DNA from: Prevotella sp.
GTDB taxonomy: Bacteria > Bacteroidota > Bacteroidia > Bacteroidales > Bacteroidaceae
NCBI GenBank assembly: GCA_017455845.1
Contig: JAFSYY010000013.1
Coordinates: 1-39,971, forward strand
Direction of reading: 5' to 3'
Length of the DNA stretch: 39,971 bases
Shown: positions 12,647 through 21,691 of the stretch, piece by piece
How the letters are laid out: each line of letters opens with the position of its first letter
Position numbering within the stretch: position 1 is the first letter of the stretch
Position numbers and translations under genes: made by a program
Notes under the pieces: model-generated
What the model was told of the DNA's origin: nothing
Seen by the model: only the letters and a program-made list of their open reading frames with translations
Database searches by the model: none

Positions 12647-14776
12647 ATGAGTAAGTTTAAGAAAGATAAGGTGTTGCCGCGCTATCTCACTATTGCGGTG
12701 TTGCTGACCCTGATAGGAGTTGCTGTGGTGTTCAAGGCAGGCTATACGATGACTGCCAAGAAGAGTTATTGGGAGACCGTGGCCAACAAACTGAAGAGCG
12801 ACAGCGACAGTGTGCGTCCCAACCGAGGGAATATCCTCAGTTGCGACGGACAGTTGCTGGCCAGCAGCATACCCGAATACAAGATATTCATGGACTACCA
12901 GGCCGGTGGCAACAGCGACACGGCATGGGTGCGTAAGCGCGACAGCATCTGGTATGCCGACCTTGACAGCCTGTGCCGGGGTCTGAGCGTCATCTTCCCC
13001 GGACGCTCGGCCGATGAGTTTAAGGCGCGTCTGGAGGAAGGCAAGCACAAGGTGCTGAGTAATGGCAGCGTGGGGGCCCGTCACTGGGCCGTGTGGCCGC
13101 GCCGCATCAGTTACAACACCTATCGCGAGGTTCAGCAGTTGCCTTTCTTCAACTTGCCCACCCATAAGGGCGGCTTCCATGCGGAGAAGTTCGAGGCCCG
13201 CCGTCGTCCGTTCGGTTCACTGGCCGAGCGTACCATTGGCGATATACGCTCTTTTGAGGGCGGCAAAGATACGGCCCGCTTCGGCATAGAACTCTCTTAC
13301 GACTCCATCCTGCGCGGCAAGTGTGGCATAGAGCGCAAGCAGAAGGTGCTCAACAAGGTGGTGCCCTTCACCGTGACACCGCCCGTCGATGGCAGCGACA
13401 TCGTGACCACGATCGATGTGGGCATGCAGGATCTGGCCGAACAGGCTTTGATAGAGGGACTGAAGAAATGGGATGCCTCCATGGGCGTGACCATTCTGAT
13501 GGAGGTGAAGACAGGCGACGTGAAAGCCATTGTGAACATGCGTCGTAGCGACAATGGTGAGTATTACGAGCGGTTCAACGATGCCATCAGTTACCGTTGC
13601 GAGCCGGGTTCGGTGTTCAAAGTCGCCTCCTTCCTCGTGGCTCTCGACGACGGGGTGGTAGATACCAGTTATGTCATCCATACCGGTTGCGGCATCATGA
13701 AGATGCATGGTGCCAACATGAAGGACCACAACTGGCATCGCGGCGGCTATGGCGACATCAACGTAGCGCGGGCCCTGGAGGTGAGTTCGAATATCGGCGT
13801 GAGTTACGTCATCGACAATTTCTATGGCTCTAACCCCACGAAATATGTGGAGGGGCTTTACCGCGTGGGCATCGGCCAGGACCTGAAACTGCCCATCGTG
13901 GGTTATCTGCCGCCGAAGATACGTATGCCGGACACGAAGACCACCAACAAAGCCCTCTATTGGAGCAAGACCACGCTGCCCTGGATGTCGATAGGCTACG
14001 AGACGCAGATAGCCCCCATCAATACTGTGACCTTCTATAATGCCATTGCCAACAACGGCCGTATGATGCGCCCCCGGTTTGTGAAGGGATTCATGAAAGA
14101 CGGACAGATGGTTTATGAGACACAGCCGGAGGTCATCAAAGAACAGATAGCCAAGCCGCAGACCATCGCCACGATGCAGACAGTTCTGCGCCATGTGGTG
14201 AGTCAGGGTCTGGGTAAGAAGGCTGGCTCGCACTCATTCCAAGTGTCGGGCAAGACCGGCACGGCGCAGGTGGCCAAGGCAGGCGGCTATAAGACGGGCA
14301 CGGTGGAATACTGGCTGTCGTTCTGCGGCTATTTCCCCTCTGACGACCCACGCTACACCTGTATCGTGTGTATCAAGAAGTCGGGTCTGCCCGCCTCGGG
14401 CGGTCTGATGTCTGGCGGTATCTTCCATCATATCTCTGAGGGCGTGATGGCCAAGAGTCTGAAACTCAGCGTGGAGGATGCCCGTGACTCGCTCTCGGTG
14501 TTTGTGCCGGAGGTGAAGAAAGGAGATAATGCCGCAGCATCATACGTATTGAATACACTGGGTGTGAAGGGCGGCACTGATGATGCTGAGCAGCCTGTCT
14601 ATGGCGAGAAACAGATGCCCAGCGTGGTGGGTATGGGCGCTCGTGATGCCGTGTATTGTCTGGAGAGCCGAGGCGTGAAGGCCCGCATTCACGGCACTGG
14701 CCATGTAAAACGTCAGGACATTGCGCCGGGAACGGCCCTGAGTCGTGGCATGGTATGTAATCTGGAACTGAACTGA
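12647..14776 (+). CDS. ftsI: Penicillin-binding protein FtsI (septal transpeptidase, PASTA-containing)
   Basis: FtsI cross-links septal peptidoglycan. The 709-residue protein has a basic N-terminus and one membrane anchor (residues about 12-30), a PBP dimerisation region starting VRPNRGNIL, and a transpeptidase domain. All three active-site motifs are present: S322-V-F-K325, S380-S-N382 and K536-T-G538. The C-terminus (about 650-709) is a PASTA-like domain starting MPSVVGMGARDAV. PASTA domains on FtsI are usual in Bacteroidota. The start follows a GGGGGAAGATAA stretch after the AATTGAG repeat. It belongs to the dcw operon, with murE next. Confidence 0.96.
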   Translation: MSKFKKDKVLPRYLTIAVLLTLIGVAVVFKAGYTMTAKKSYWETVANKLKSDSDSVRPNRGNILSCDGQLLASSIPEYKIFMDYQAGGNSDTAWVRKRDSIWYADLDSLCRGLSVIFPGRSADEFKARLEEGKHKVLSNGSVGARHWAVWPRRISYNTYREVQQLPFFNLPTHKGGFHAEKFEARRRPFGSLAERTIGDIRSFEGGKDTARFGIELSYDSILRGKCGIERKQKVLNKVVPFTVTPPVDGSDIVTTIDVGMQDLAEQALIEGLKKWDASMGVTILMEVKTGDVKAIVNMRRSDNGEYYERFNDAISYRCEPGSVFKVASFLVALDDGVVDTSYVIHTGCGIMKMHGANMKDHNWHRGGYGDINVARALEVSSNIGVSYVIDNFYGSNPTKYVEGLYRVGIGQDLKLPIVGYLPPKIRMPDTKTTNKALYWSKTTLPWMSIGYETQIAPINTVTFYNAIANNGRMMRPRFVKGFMKDGQMVYETQPEVIKEQIAKPQTIATMQTVLRHVVSQGLGKKAGSHSFQVSGKTGTAQVAKAGGYKTGTVEYWLSFCGYFPSDDPRYTCIVCIKKSGLPASGGLMSGGIFHHISEGVMAKSLKLSVEDARDSLSVFVPEVKKGDNAAASYVLNTLGVKGGTDDAEQPVYGEKQMPSVVGMGARDAVYCLESRGVKARIHGTGHVKRQDIAPGTALSRGMVCNLELN

Positions 14777-14819
14777 TAAATTGGTAATATGTAATGCATA
14801 ATTCATAATTCATAATTTG

Positions 14820-14847
14820 TAAATCGAAAATTCGTAAATCGTAAATA
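14820..14847 (+). repeat. 28-bp exact repeat before murE (copy 1)
   Basis: A 28-base stretch starting TAAATCGAAAATTCGTAAAT occurs identically at 17880-17907 before murD. Each copy ends a few bases before a start codon. A CATAATT heptamer series precedes this copy from about 14789. Confidence 0.85.
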
Positions 14848-14850
14848 GAT

Positions 14851-16434
14851 ATGCGGCTGAGTGAATTGTTGAAGAATGTGGAGGTGAAGGCCCTAAGGGG
14901 GGCTGCCGACGTGGAGATTACCGGTGTGGATATTGACTCGCGGCGAGTTGAGGCTGGCCATCTGTTTGTGGCCATCAAGGGCACGCAGACCGACGGCCAC
15001 CAGTATATAGCGAAAGCCATAGAACAAGGGGCAGCGGCCGTGCTCTGCGAGGAGATGCCAGCGGATGTCGGCGGGAAAACCGCCGACCACGGACACGAAA
15101 GCGGAAAAACCGCCGACCACGGACACGAAAGCGGGAAAACCGCCGACCACGGACACGAAAGCGGGGAAACCGCCGGCGTGACCTTTGTACAGGTAGCCTC
15201 TACCGAGGCGGCTGTGGGGCCTGTGGCAACGGCTTTCTACGGCGATCCTACCTCTAAACTGACGCTGGTGGGCGTGACCGGCACTAACGGCAAGACCACC
15301 ATCGCCACCTTATTATATAATATGTTCCGTCGGCTGGGCTATAAGTGTGGCCTGCTTTCCACGGTGTGCAACTATATTGAGGACGAGGCAGTGGCTGCCA
15401 GTCACACCACACCCGATCCTATCGAGTTGAATCAGTTGCTCAAGCGCATGGTGGATGCCGGCTGCCAGTATGCTTTCATGGAGTGCTCCAGCCACGCCAT
15501 CGCCCAGCAGCGCATCGGTGGTCTGCGGTTTGCAGGCGGCATTTTTACCAATCTGACACGTGATCATCTGGACTATCACAAGACGGTGGAGAACTACCGC
15601 GATGCCAAAAAGGCGTTCTTCGACATGCTGCCCAAGGATGCCTTCGCCATCACCAACGCCGATGACAAGAACGGCATGTTTATGGTACAGAACACCAAGG
15701 CTACGGTAAAAACCTACAGTACCCGCACGATGGCCGATTTCCGTGGACGCATCATTGAGTGTCATTTCGAGGGCATGTATCTGGATATTGACGGTCGTGA
15801 GGTAGGCGTGCAGTTCATTGGCAAGTTCAATGTAAGCAATCTGCTGGCCGTCTATGGCACCGCCGTGATGCTGGGACAGAAACCCGAGGATGTGCTGGTG
15901 GTGCTCAGTACGCTGAAGAGCGTAGCCGGGCGCTTGGAGCCTATTCGTTCGCCGGAGGGCTATACCGCCATCGTGGACTATGCCCACACGCCCGATGCGC
16001 TGGAGAATGTGCTGAAGGCTATTCATGAGGTGCTTGATGGAAATCCTCACTCCTCCCCCCTACCCTCTCACCCCTCTGCAAAGATCATCACGGTGTGCGG
16101 TGCCGGCGGCAACCGCGACAAGGGTAAGCGTCCGCTGATGGCTCAGGAGGCTGTCAAGCAGAGCGACCGCGTGATTATTACCAGCGATAATCCCCGTTTC
16201 GAGGAGCCTCAGGATATCATCAACGATATGCTGGCCGGTCTGGATCAGAGGCAGATGAAGAAGGTGGTTAGCATTGTGGATCGAAAGGAAGCCATACGAA
16301 CGGCCTGTATGATGGCACAGAAGGGTGATGTCATCCTTATTGCCGGTAAGGGCCATGAGGACTATCAGGAGATCAAGGGTGTGAAGCACCATTTCGACGA
16401 CCGCGAGGTGGTGAGAGAGATTTTTGGGGCGTAA
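14851..16434 (+). CDS. murE: UDP-MurNAc-L-Ala-D-Glu:meso-diaminopimelate ligase MurE
   Basis: MurE adds the third residue of the peptidoglycan stem peptide in the cytoplasm. The 527-residue protein has the ATP-binding [15 protein letters not shown] near residues 139-153, and D446-N-P-R449, the motif that marks meso-diaminopimelate rather than lysine specificity. [16 protein letters not shown] and the GKGHEDYQ tail are also family features. The length exceeds the usual 480-500 residues mainly because of three tandem [10 protein letters not shown] decapeptides at about residues 75-105, encoded by a 30-bp repeat. A second insertion of Ser/Pro residues near 396 is pyrimidine-rich DNA. It is preceded by the 28-bp repeat. 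Confidence 0.96.
   Translation: MRLSELLKNVEVKALRGAADVEITGVDIDSRRVEAGHLFVAIKGTQTDGHQYIAKAIEQGAAAVLCEEMPADVGGKTADHGHESGKTADHGHESGKTADHGHESGETAGVTFVQVASTEAAVGPVATAFYGDPTSKLTLVGVTGTNGKTTIATLLYNMFRRLGYKCGLLSTVCNYIEDEAVAASHTTPDPIELNQLLKRMVDAGCQYAFMECSSHAIAQQRIGGLRFAGGIFTNLTRDHLDYHKTVENYRDAKKAFFDMLPKDAFAITNADDKNGMFMVQNTKATVKTYSTRTMADFRGRIIECHFEGMYLDIDGREVGVQFIGKFNVSNLLAVYGTAVMLGQKPEDVLVVLSTLKSVAGRLEPIRSPEGYTAIVDYAHTPDALENVLKAIHEVLDGNPHSSPLPSHPSAKIITVCGAGGNRDKGKRPLMAQEAVKQSDRVIITSDNPRFEEPQDIINDMLAGLDQRQMKKVVSIVDRKEAIRTACMMAQKGDVILIAGKGHEDYQEIKGVKHHFDDREVVREIFGA
15073..15176 (+). repeat. 30-bp tandem repeat inside murE
   Basis: Three copies of a 30-base unit (starts 15073, 15103, 15133), differing by one base, plus a partial fourth encode [10 protein letters not shown] decapeptides in the N-terminal domain. 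Near identity at DNA level shows recent amplification. Confidence 0.92.
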
Positions 16435-16436
16435 TA

Positions 16437-16518
16437 TCGGCATGTCGAAATATCGAAATATCAAAATGTCGAAATGTCGAGATGTCGAGATGTCGAAATA
16501 ACGAAATAACGAAAATAA
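16437..16518 (+). repeat. ATGTCGAAAT-type repeat between murE and mraY
   Basis: Variants of ATGTCGAA, ATATCGAA and ATAACGAA follow each other across the whole gap. Individual words match those in the inverted repeat at 4756-4799. No promoter is visible. Confidence 0.8.
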
Positions 16519-16525
16519 CAAGAAA

Positions 16526-17797
16526 ATGCTGTATTATCTGTTTCGATTCCTAGAGCAATTCAATATTCCGGGGGCACACCTCTGGAGTTATATATCTTTC
16601 CGCGCATTGCTGGCCATGATCCTGTCATTGGTCATCTCGGCGTGGTTTGGTGAGTTCTTCATCAAATGGATGAAGCGCAAGAAAATATTCGAGACCGAGC
16701 GCCCTATCGACATCGACCCCTTTGGCGTGGAGAAGAGAGGCGTACCCACGATGGGTGGCATTATCATCATCGTGAGCATACTGGTGCCCGTGTTGTTGCT
16801 GGGTCGCATCCGCAATGTCTATCTTATCCTGATGATCATCACCACGGTATGGCTGGGCTTCCTGGGTTTTATGGACGACTATATCAAGATTTTCCGTCGG
16901 AACAAGGAGGGACTGAAGGGCAAGTATAAGATTGTGGGACAGGTGAGCATTGGCTTCATCGTTGGCCTGGTGCTCTATCTGAGTCCCGATGTGGTGATGC
17001 GTGAGAATATCAGCGAGCCTCAGCAGAACCACAAAGAGATTGTGAAGCACGAGAGCGTGGCGCACAAGAGCCTGAAGACCACCATCCCGTTTTTGAAGCA
17101 TCATAACCTAAGTTACTCTGAGGTGATGTCGTTCGTCGGCAAGCATAAGGTGGCTGCCGGCTGGATTCTCTTTGTTATTATGACCATCTTCGTGGTGACG
17201 GCGGTGAGCAACGGTGCCAATCTGAACGACGGCATGGATGGCATGTGCGCCGGCAACTCGGCCATCATCGGCGTGGCACTGGGTGTCCTGGCCTATTTCT
17301 CGTCGCATATAGGCTATGCCTCCTATTTCGACATCATGTATATACCGCACAGCGAGGAACTGGTGGTATTCCTCAGTGCCTTCGTGGGAGCCATGGTGGG
17401 TTTCCTGTGGTATAACGCTTATCCTGCCCAGATATTCATGGGCGACACCGGTTCGCTGACCATCGGCGGCATCATTGGCGTCTGTGCCGTCATTATCCAT
17501 AAGGAACTGTTGCTGCCTATCCTTTGTGGCATCTTCTTTGTCGAGAGTCTGAGTGTGATTATCCAGACGCAGTGGTTCAAAATAATGAAGAAGAAAGGAG
17601 AGCGTGTGCGTGTGTTCCGTGCAACGCCGATTCATGATACATTCAGAAAACTGGACTCGCAACTCGACCAGACATCGCGCTATATCCTGAAAGGCTGGCC
17701 TCACCGTCCGTTCCATGAGTCGAAGATTACCATCCGCTTCTGGATTACAACGATTATCTTGGCGGCATTAACCATCATAACACTGAAGATAAGGTAG
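16526..17797 (+). CDS. mraY: Phospho-N-acetylmuramoyl-pentapeptide transferase MraY
   Basis: MraY transfers phospho-MurNAc-pentapeptide to undecaprenyl phosphate, forming lipid I. The 423-residue polytopic membrane protein shows the family motifs in order: KRGVPTMGGI near residues 70-80, GFMDDYIKI (paired Asp) near 113-121, NLNDGMDGM near 231-239, and FMGDTGSLTIGG near 309-320. A His-rich cytoplasmic segment, FLKHHNLSY, is also present. About 10 hydrophobic segments are visible. It is slightly longer than the E. coli form because of an extra loop around residues 155-195, as in other Bacteroidota. Confidence 0.97.
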   Translation: MLYYLFRFLEQFNIPGAHLWSYISFRALLAMILSLVISAWFGEFFIKWMKRKKIFETERPIDIDPFGVEKRGVPTMGGIIIIVSILVPVLLLGRIRNVYLILMIITTVWLGFLGFMDDYIKIFRRNKEGLKGKYKIVGQVSIGFIVGLVLYLSPDVVMRENISEPQQNHKEIVKHESVAHKSLKTTIPFLKHHNLSYSEVMSFVGKHKVAAGWILFVIMTIFVVTAVSNGANLNDGMDGMCAGNSAIIGVALGVLAYFSSHIGYASYFDIMYIPHSEELVVFLSAFVGAMVGFLWYNAYPAQIFMGDTGSLTIGGIIGVCAVIIHKELLLPILCGIFFVESLSVIIQTQWFKIMKKKGERVRVFRATPIHDTFRKLDSQLDQTSRYILKGWPHRPFHESKITIRFWITTIILAALTIITLKIR

Positions 17798-17850
17798 TTA
17801 GAGGTAGTTAGAGGGAGTTAGAAGGAGTTAGAAGGAGTTAGAAGTCGATA
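17795..17850 (+). repeat. GTTAGAGG-type repeat between mraY and murD
   Basis: Five imperfect 10-base units (GTAGTTAGAG, then GGAGTTAGAA) follow the mraY stop codon. Next come a possible -7 box, TAGTTTTG at 17849-17856 with no -33 partner, and then the second 28-bp repeat. Confidence 0.75.
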
Positions 17851-17879
17851 GTTTTGCAAATGAGGAAACTAACAAATAG

Positions 17880-17907
17880 TAAATCGAAAATTCGTAAATC
17901 GTAAATA
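17880..17907 (+). repeat. 28-bp exact repeat before murD (copy 2)
   Basis: This is identical over 28 bases to 14820-14847. It ends 7 bases before the murD ATG and replaces any recognisable ribosome binding site. Confidence 0.85.
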
Positions 17908-17914
17908 CTTAATA

Positions 17915-19246
17915 ATGGCAAGGATAGTTATATTAGGAGCAGGAGAGAGTGGAGCCGGGGCAGCAGTACTGGCCAAGAAAGAGGGGTTCGACGTGTTTGT
18001 ATCAGACATGTCGAAGATAGCCCCGCGCTATAAGGAGATGCTCAACAGTCATGGCATCGCCTGGGAAGAGGGTCAGCACACCGAGTCGCTGATACTCAAC
18101 GCCGACGAGATTATCAAGAGTCCCGGCATCCCCGATACAGCCCCGATGATTGTGAAGATCAAGGCGCAGGGCATCGGCATCATCAGCGAGATAGAGTTTG
18201 CCGGCCGCTACACTACGTCGAAGATGATCTGCATCACGGGTTCCAACGGCAAGACCACCACCACCTCTTTAATATATCATATCTTCAAGAAGGCCGGCTA
18301 TGATGCCGGACTGGCTGGTAACATAGGCCATTCGCTGGCATTACAGGTGGCAGAGGATCCGCATGAATACTATATCATTGAACTGTCGTCGTTCCAACTC
18401 GACAATATGTACGACTTCCGTGCCAACATTGCCGTGCTGCTTAATATCACGCCCGACCATCTGGACCGCTATAACTTCGAGATGCAGAACTATGTGGATG
18501 CCAAGATGCGTATCATCCAGAACCAGACACCTCAGGATGCCTTTATCTACTGGAACGACGACCCCATCATCCAGCGTGAACTGAAGAAATACGACATCAA
18601 GGCCATACAGTATCCGTTCTCTGAACTCAAGGAGAAAGGCTCTATTGGCTATATCTCTGAAGGCGAGTACGTTATCGAGCAGCCCGAGCCCTTCAACATG
18701 GAGCAGGAGCAACTCAGCCTGACGGGTCGCCATAATATCTACAACTCGCTGGCCGCCGGCATTGCCGGTAATATCTCCGGTATCAGGAAAGACGTCATCC
18801 GCGAGAGCCTGAGCGACTTCCCCGGCGTGGAGCATCGTCTGGAAAAAGCCGGCATGGTGCGTGGTGTGCAGTATATCAACGACTCGAAGGCCACCAATGT
18901 AGATGCCTGCTGGTATGCCCTCGACTCGATGAAGACCAAGGTGGTGCTGATTATTGGCGGCAAAGACAAGGGCAACGACTATGAGCCTATCAAGCCGCTG
19001 GTCAAGGAGAAGTGCTCGGCACTGGTCTATCTGGGTGCCGACAACCAGAAACTGCACGACAACTTCGACGCGCTGGGCATCCCTGTGCGCGACACCCACT
19101 CGATGAAAGAATGTATAGAAGCCTGCTATGAACTGGCCCAGCCTGGCGAGACGGTGCTCCTGTCGCCCTGTTGTGCCTCGTTCGACCTCTTCAAGAATAT
19201 GGAGGACCGCGGTGAGCAATTCAAGGAACTGGTAAGAAATCTCTAA
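17915..19246 (+). CDS. murD: UDP-N-acetylmuramoyl-L-alanine:D-glutamate ligase MurD
   Basis: MurD adds D-glutamate to UDP-MurNAc-L-Ala. The 443-residue protein begins with ILGAGESGAGAAVLAKK, a Rossmann-like loop. The ATP site CITGSNGKTTTTSLIYH is near residues 108-124, with NITPDHLDRY, HRLEKAGMVRGVQYINDSKATN and LLSPCCASFDLFKN in the usual order. The length is normal. A weak internal promoter box lies upstream. ftsW follows after 4 bases. Confidence 0.97.
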   Translation: MARIVILGAGESGAGAAVLAKKEGFDVFVSDMSKIAPRYKEMLNSHGIAWEEGQHTESLILNADEIIKSPGIPDTAPMIVKIKAQGIGIISEIEFAGRYTTSKMICITGSNGKTTTTSLIYHIFKKAGYDAGLAGNIGHSLALQVAEDPHEYYIIELSSFQLDNMYDFRANIAVLLNITPDHLDRYNFEMQNYVDAKMRIIQNQTPQDAFIYWNDDPIIQRELKKYDIKAIQYPFSELKEKGSIGYISEGEYVIEQPEPFNMEQEQLSLTGRHNIYNSLAAGIAGNISGIRKDVIRESLSDFPGVEHRLEKAGMVRGVQYINDSKATNVDACWYALDSMKTKVVLIIGGKDKGNDYEPIKPLVKEKCSALVYLGADNQKLHDNFDALGIPVRDTHSMKECIEACYELAQPGETVLLSPCCASFDLFKNMEDRGEQFKELVRNL

Positions 19247-19250
19247 AGAA

Positions 19251-20561
19251 ATGGAAAAGAAACTGAGTAATCTCTTCAAAGGCGACAAGGGCATCTGGAC
19301 GGTGTTTCTCTTCCTTTGCCTGATCAGTATCGTCGAGGTCTTTTCGGCTTCGAGCACGCTGACCTACAAGTCGCATAACTACCTGATGCCGCTCATCTAC
19401 CACACCGCCATGATACTGGTGGGCGTGGTGGTGGCTATCGTCACGCTTAACATACCGTGCCGCTACTTCAAACTCATCACGCCGCTGATGCTGGTCATCA
19501 CCTACGCCACGCTGCTGTGGGTGCTCGTGTGGGGCGAGAGCATCAACGGTGCCAACCGCGTGATACAGTTGCCGGGCTTCACTTTCCAGCCGTCTGAGAT
19601 TGCCAAGGGCACGATGGTGCTCACGGCCGCCCAGATCCTCAGTGCCATGCAGCGTGAGGACGAGAGCGGTGCCGACCCCACGGCCATGAAATACGTGCTG
19701 TGGCTCGTCGTGCCTGCCACGTTGCTCATCGGGCTGGAGAACCTCTCTACGGCCGTGCTGCTCTTCTCTGTCATCTTCGTGATGATGTTCATTGGCCGTG
19801 TGCCCATGAAACAGATGGGCAAACTCACGGGAGTATTGGTGCTGCTGGCCGGCATGTTCCTGGGCCTTGTGTTCTGGATGGCAAAGATGGACAAGGAAGG
19901 TCAGGCTTTGGACGAGGCCCGCGCCAACGGCCAGACTGAGCAGGCGGTAAAGACAACGCCCAACAAGGACAAGTCGGGCTGGGAGAAGGTGACGCATCGC
20001 TTCTGGACCTGGAAGAACCGCATTGCCGGTGAGTCGGACAAGAACGTGACGGCCGAGGAATATAAGGTGACGGACAAGAATTTCCAGGTGACCCATGCTA
20101 ATTTGGCCATTGCTTCGTCAGGCGTTATCGGCAAAGGTCCGGGCAACAGTGTTGAGCGTGACTACCTGCCGCAGGCGTTCTCCGACTTCATCTATGCTAT
20201 CATCATCGAGGAGATGGGGCTCATCGGTGCCATTGCCGTGGTGTTCCTCTATGTCATCCTGCTGTTCAGGAGTGCGCGTATAGCCAGTCGTTGTGTGAAC
20301 AACTTCCCCGCCTTCCTGGTCATGGGGCTTACGCTGCTGCTGGTGTTTCAGGCCGTCATCAATATGTGTGTGGCCGTCGATTTCGGCATCGTCACAGGCC
20401 AGCCGTTGCCGTTGGTTTCCAAAGGCGGTACATCGACCATCGTCAACTGTGCCTATATCGGTGTCATCCTCAGTGTGAGCCGCTCGGCAAAGAAGGTAGA
20501 ATCTTCTAAATCCAGCGACTCTAAAGAGTCTAATGAATCTATTCAATCGGAAGAAGCATGA
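19251..20561 (+). CDS. ftsW: SEDS peptidoglycan polymerase FtsW
   Basis: FtsW polymerises lipid II at the septum together with FtsI. The 436-residue protein has about nine or ten membrane segments. Family motifs include NGANRVIQLPGFTFQPSEIAK near residues 100-120 (NGANRVIQL, then FQPSEIAK), a conserved Glu-Asn pair in IGLENLSTAVLLF, and GIVTGQPLPLVSKGGTS near residues 381-397. A long soluble loop of about 80 residues between segments 7 and 8 ends in SGVIGKGPGNSVERDYLPQA, usual for the family. The C-terminus is a Ser/Glu-rich tail. It overlaps murG by 4 bases (ATGA), which suggests translational coupling. Confidence 0.95.
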   Translation: MEKKLSNLFKGDKGIWTVFLFLCLISIVEVFSASSTLTYKSHNYLMPLIYHTAMILVGVVVAIVTLNIPCRYFKLITPLMLVITYATLLWVLVWGESINGANRVIQLPGFTFQPSEIAKGTMVLTAAQILSAMQREDESGADPTAMKYVLWLVVPATLLIGLENLSTAVLLFSVIFVMMFIGRVPMKQMGKLTGVLVLLAGMFLGLVFWMAKMDKEGQALDEARANGQTEQAVKTTPNKDKSGWEKVTHRFWTWKNRIAGESDKNVTAEEYKVTDKNFQVTHANLAIASSGVIGKGPGNSVERDYLPQAFSDFIYAIIIEEMGLIGAIAVVFLYVILLFRSARIASRCVNNFPAFLVMGLTLLLVFQAVINMCVAVDFGIVTGQPLPLVSKGGTSTIVNCAYIGVILSVSRSAKKVESSKSSDSKESNESIQSEEA

Positions 20562-21682
20562 AAGAACTAAGAGTCATCATCAGCGGAGGCGGCACGGGAG
20601 GCCATATCTTCCCTGCCGTATCTATTGCCAACGCCATCCGTGAGTTGCGCCCAGAAGCCAAGATCCTGTTCATCGGTGCACAGGGACGCATGGAGATGCA
20701 GCGCGTGCCGCAGGCTGGCTACGAGATAAAAGGCCTGCCCATCCGTGGCTTCCTTCGTCCGCTGTGGAAGCCGGGGAATATCGGTGTGGCTCTCGACTAT
20801 CTGAAGAGCAAGCGCATGGCGAAGCAGATACTGAAGGAGTTTCAGCCGCAGGTGGCCGTCGGCGTGGGAGGCTATGCCAGCAGTGCCGCCCTCGGTGCAG
20901 CCAACAGTCTGGGCATCCCCACGCTGCTGCAAGAGCAGAACGGCTATGCCGGACTGGCCAACAAGCAACTGGCCGGCAAGGCATCAAAGATATGTGTGGC
21001 CTACGAGGGCATGGAGCGTTTCTTCCCCAAGGAGAAGATCCTGCTGACAGGCAACCCCGTGCGCCAGACCTTGCTCGACACAAAGATTACCCGCGAGGAG
21101 GCGATCGCGTCGTTCGGCCTTCAACCCAACAAAAAGACCATTCTCCTGACAGGTGGCAGCCTGGGTGCACGCACGCTGAACGAGAGTATGAAAAAGAGTC
21201 TGGAGAGGATTGCCGGCAGCAACGTGCAGTTTATCTGGCAGACCGGACGTTATTACTACGACGAGATAGAACGCCTGCTGAAGGAGCAGGCCTCTCGTCT
21301 TCCGTCTCTCGCCTCATTACTCATCGTCACCGACTTCGTGGACATGGTCAAGGCCTATCGTGCCGCCGACCTCGTCATCAGCCGTGCCGGAGCCAGCAGC
21401 ATCAGCGAGATCTGTCTGCTGGGTAAGCCCGTCATCCTGGTGCCCAGCCCCAATGTGGCTGAGGATCACCAGACGAAGAATGCCATGGCACTGGTCAACA
21501 AAGAGGCCGCCCTCTGTGTCAAGGATGCCGAGGCCGCCGACAAACTGATTCCCCTGGCCTTGGATGCAGTGAAGGACGATGCCAGACTGCAGTCGCTCAG
21601 CGCGAATGTGCTGAAGATGGGACTGCCCGACTCTGCGCGTATCATCGCCGAGGAAGTATTGAAACTAGCAAAAGCAGAATAA
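20558..21682 (+). CDS. murG: UDP-GlcNAc:lipid I N-acetylglucosaminyltransferase MurG
   Basis: MurG converts lipid I to lipid II at the inner face of the membrane. The 374-residue GT28 protein starts with VIISGGGTGGHIFPAVSIAN, the N-terminal glycine-rich loop. GVGGYASSAALGAA, LLQEQNGYAGLANK, LLTGGSLGARTLNES and RAGASSISEICLLGKP follow in family order. The length is close to typical. It overlaps ftsW, and murC follows 9 bases later. Confidence 0.97.
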   Translation: MKELRVIISGGGTGGHIFPAVSIANAIRELRPEAKILFIGAQGRMEMQRVPQAGYEIKGLPIRGFLRPLWKPGNIGVALDYLKSKRMAKQILKEFQPQVAVGVGGYASSAALGAANSLGIPTLLQEQNGYAGLANKQLAGKASKICVAYEGMERFFPKEKILLTGNPVRQTLLDTKITREEAIASFGLQPNKKTILLTGGSLGARTLNESMKKSLERIAGSNVQFIWQTGRYYYDEIERLLKEQASRLPSLASLLIVTDFVDMVKAYRAADLVISRAGASSISEICLLGKPVILVPSPNVAEDHQTKNAMALVNKEAALCVKDAEAADKLIPLALDAVKDDARLQSLSANVLKMGLPDSARIIAEEVLKLAKAE

Positions 21683-21691
21683 ACAAAAACT

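Noticed and set aside
11828-13180. 450-codon minus-strand frame over rsmH, ftsL and ftsI
   Set aside because: It reads through the AATTGAG repeat and opposite three real genes; low-complexity product.
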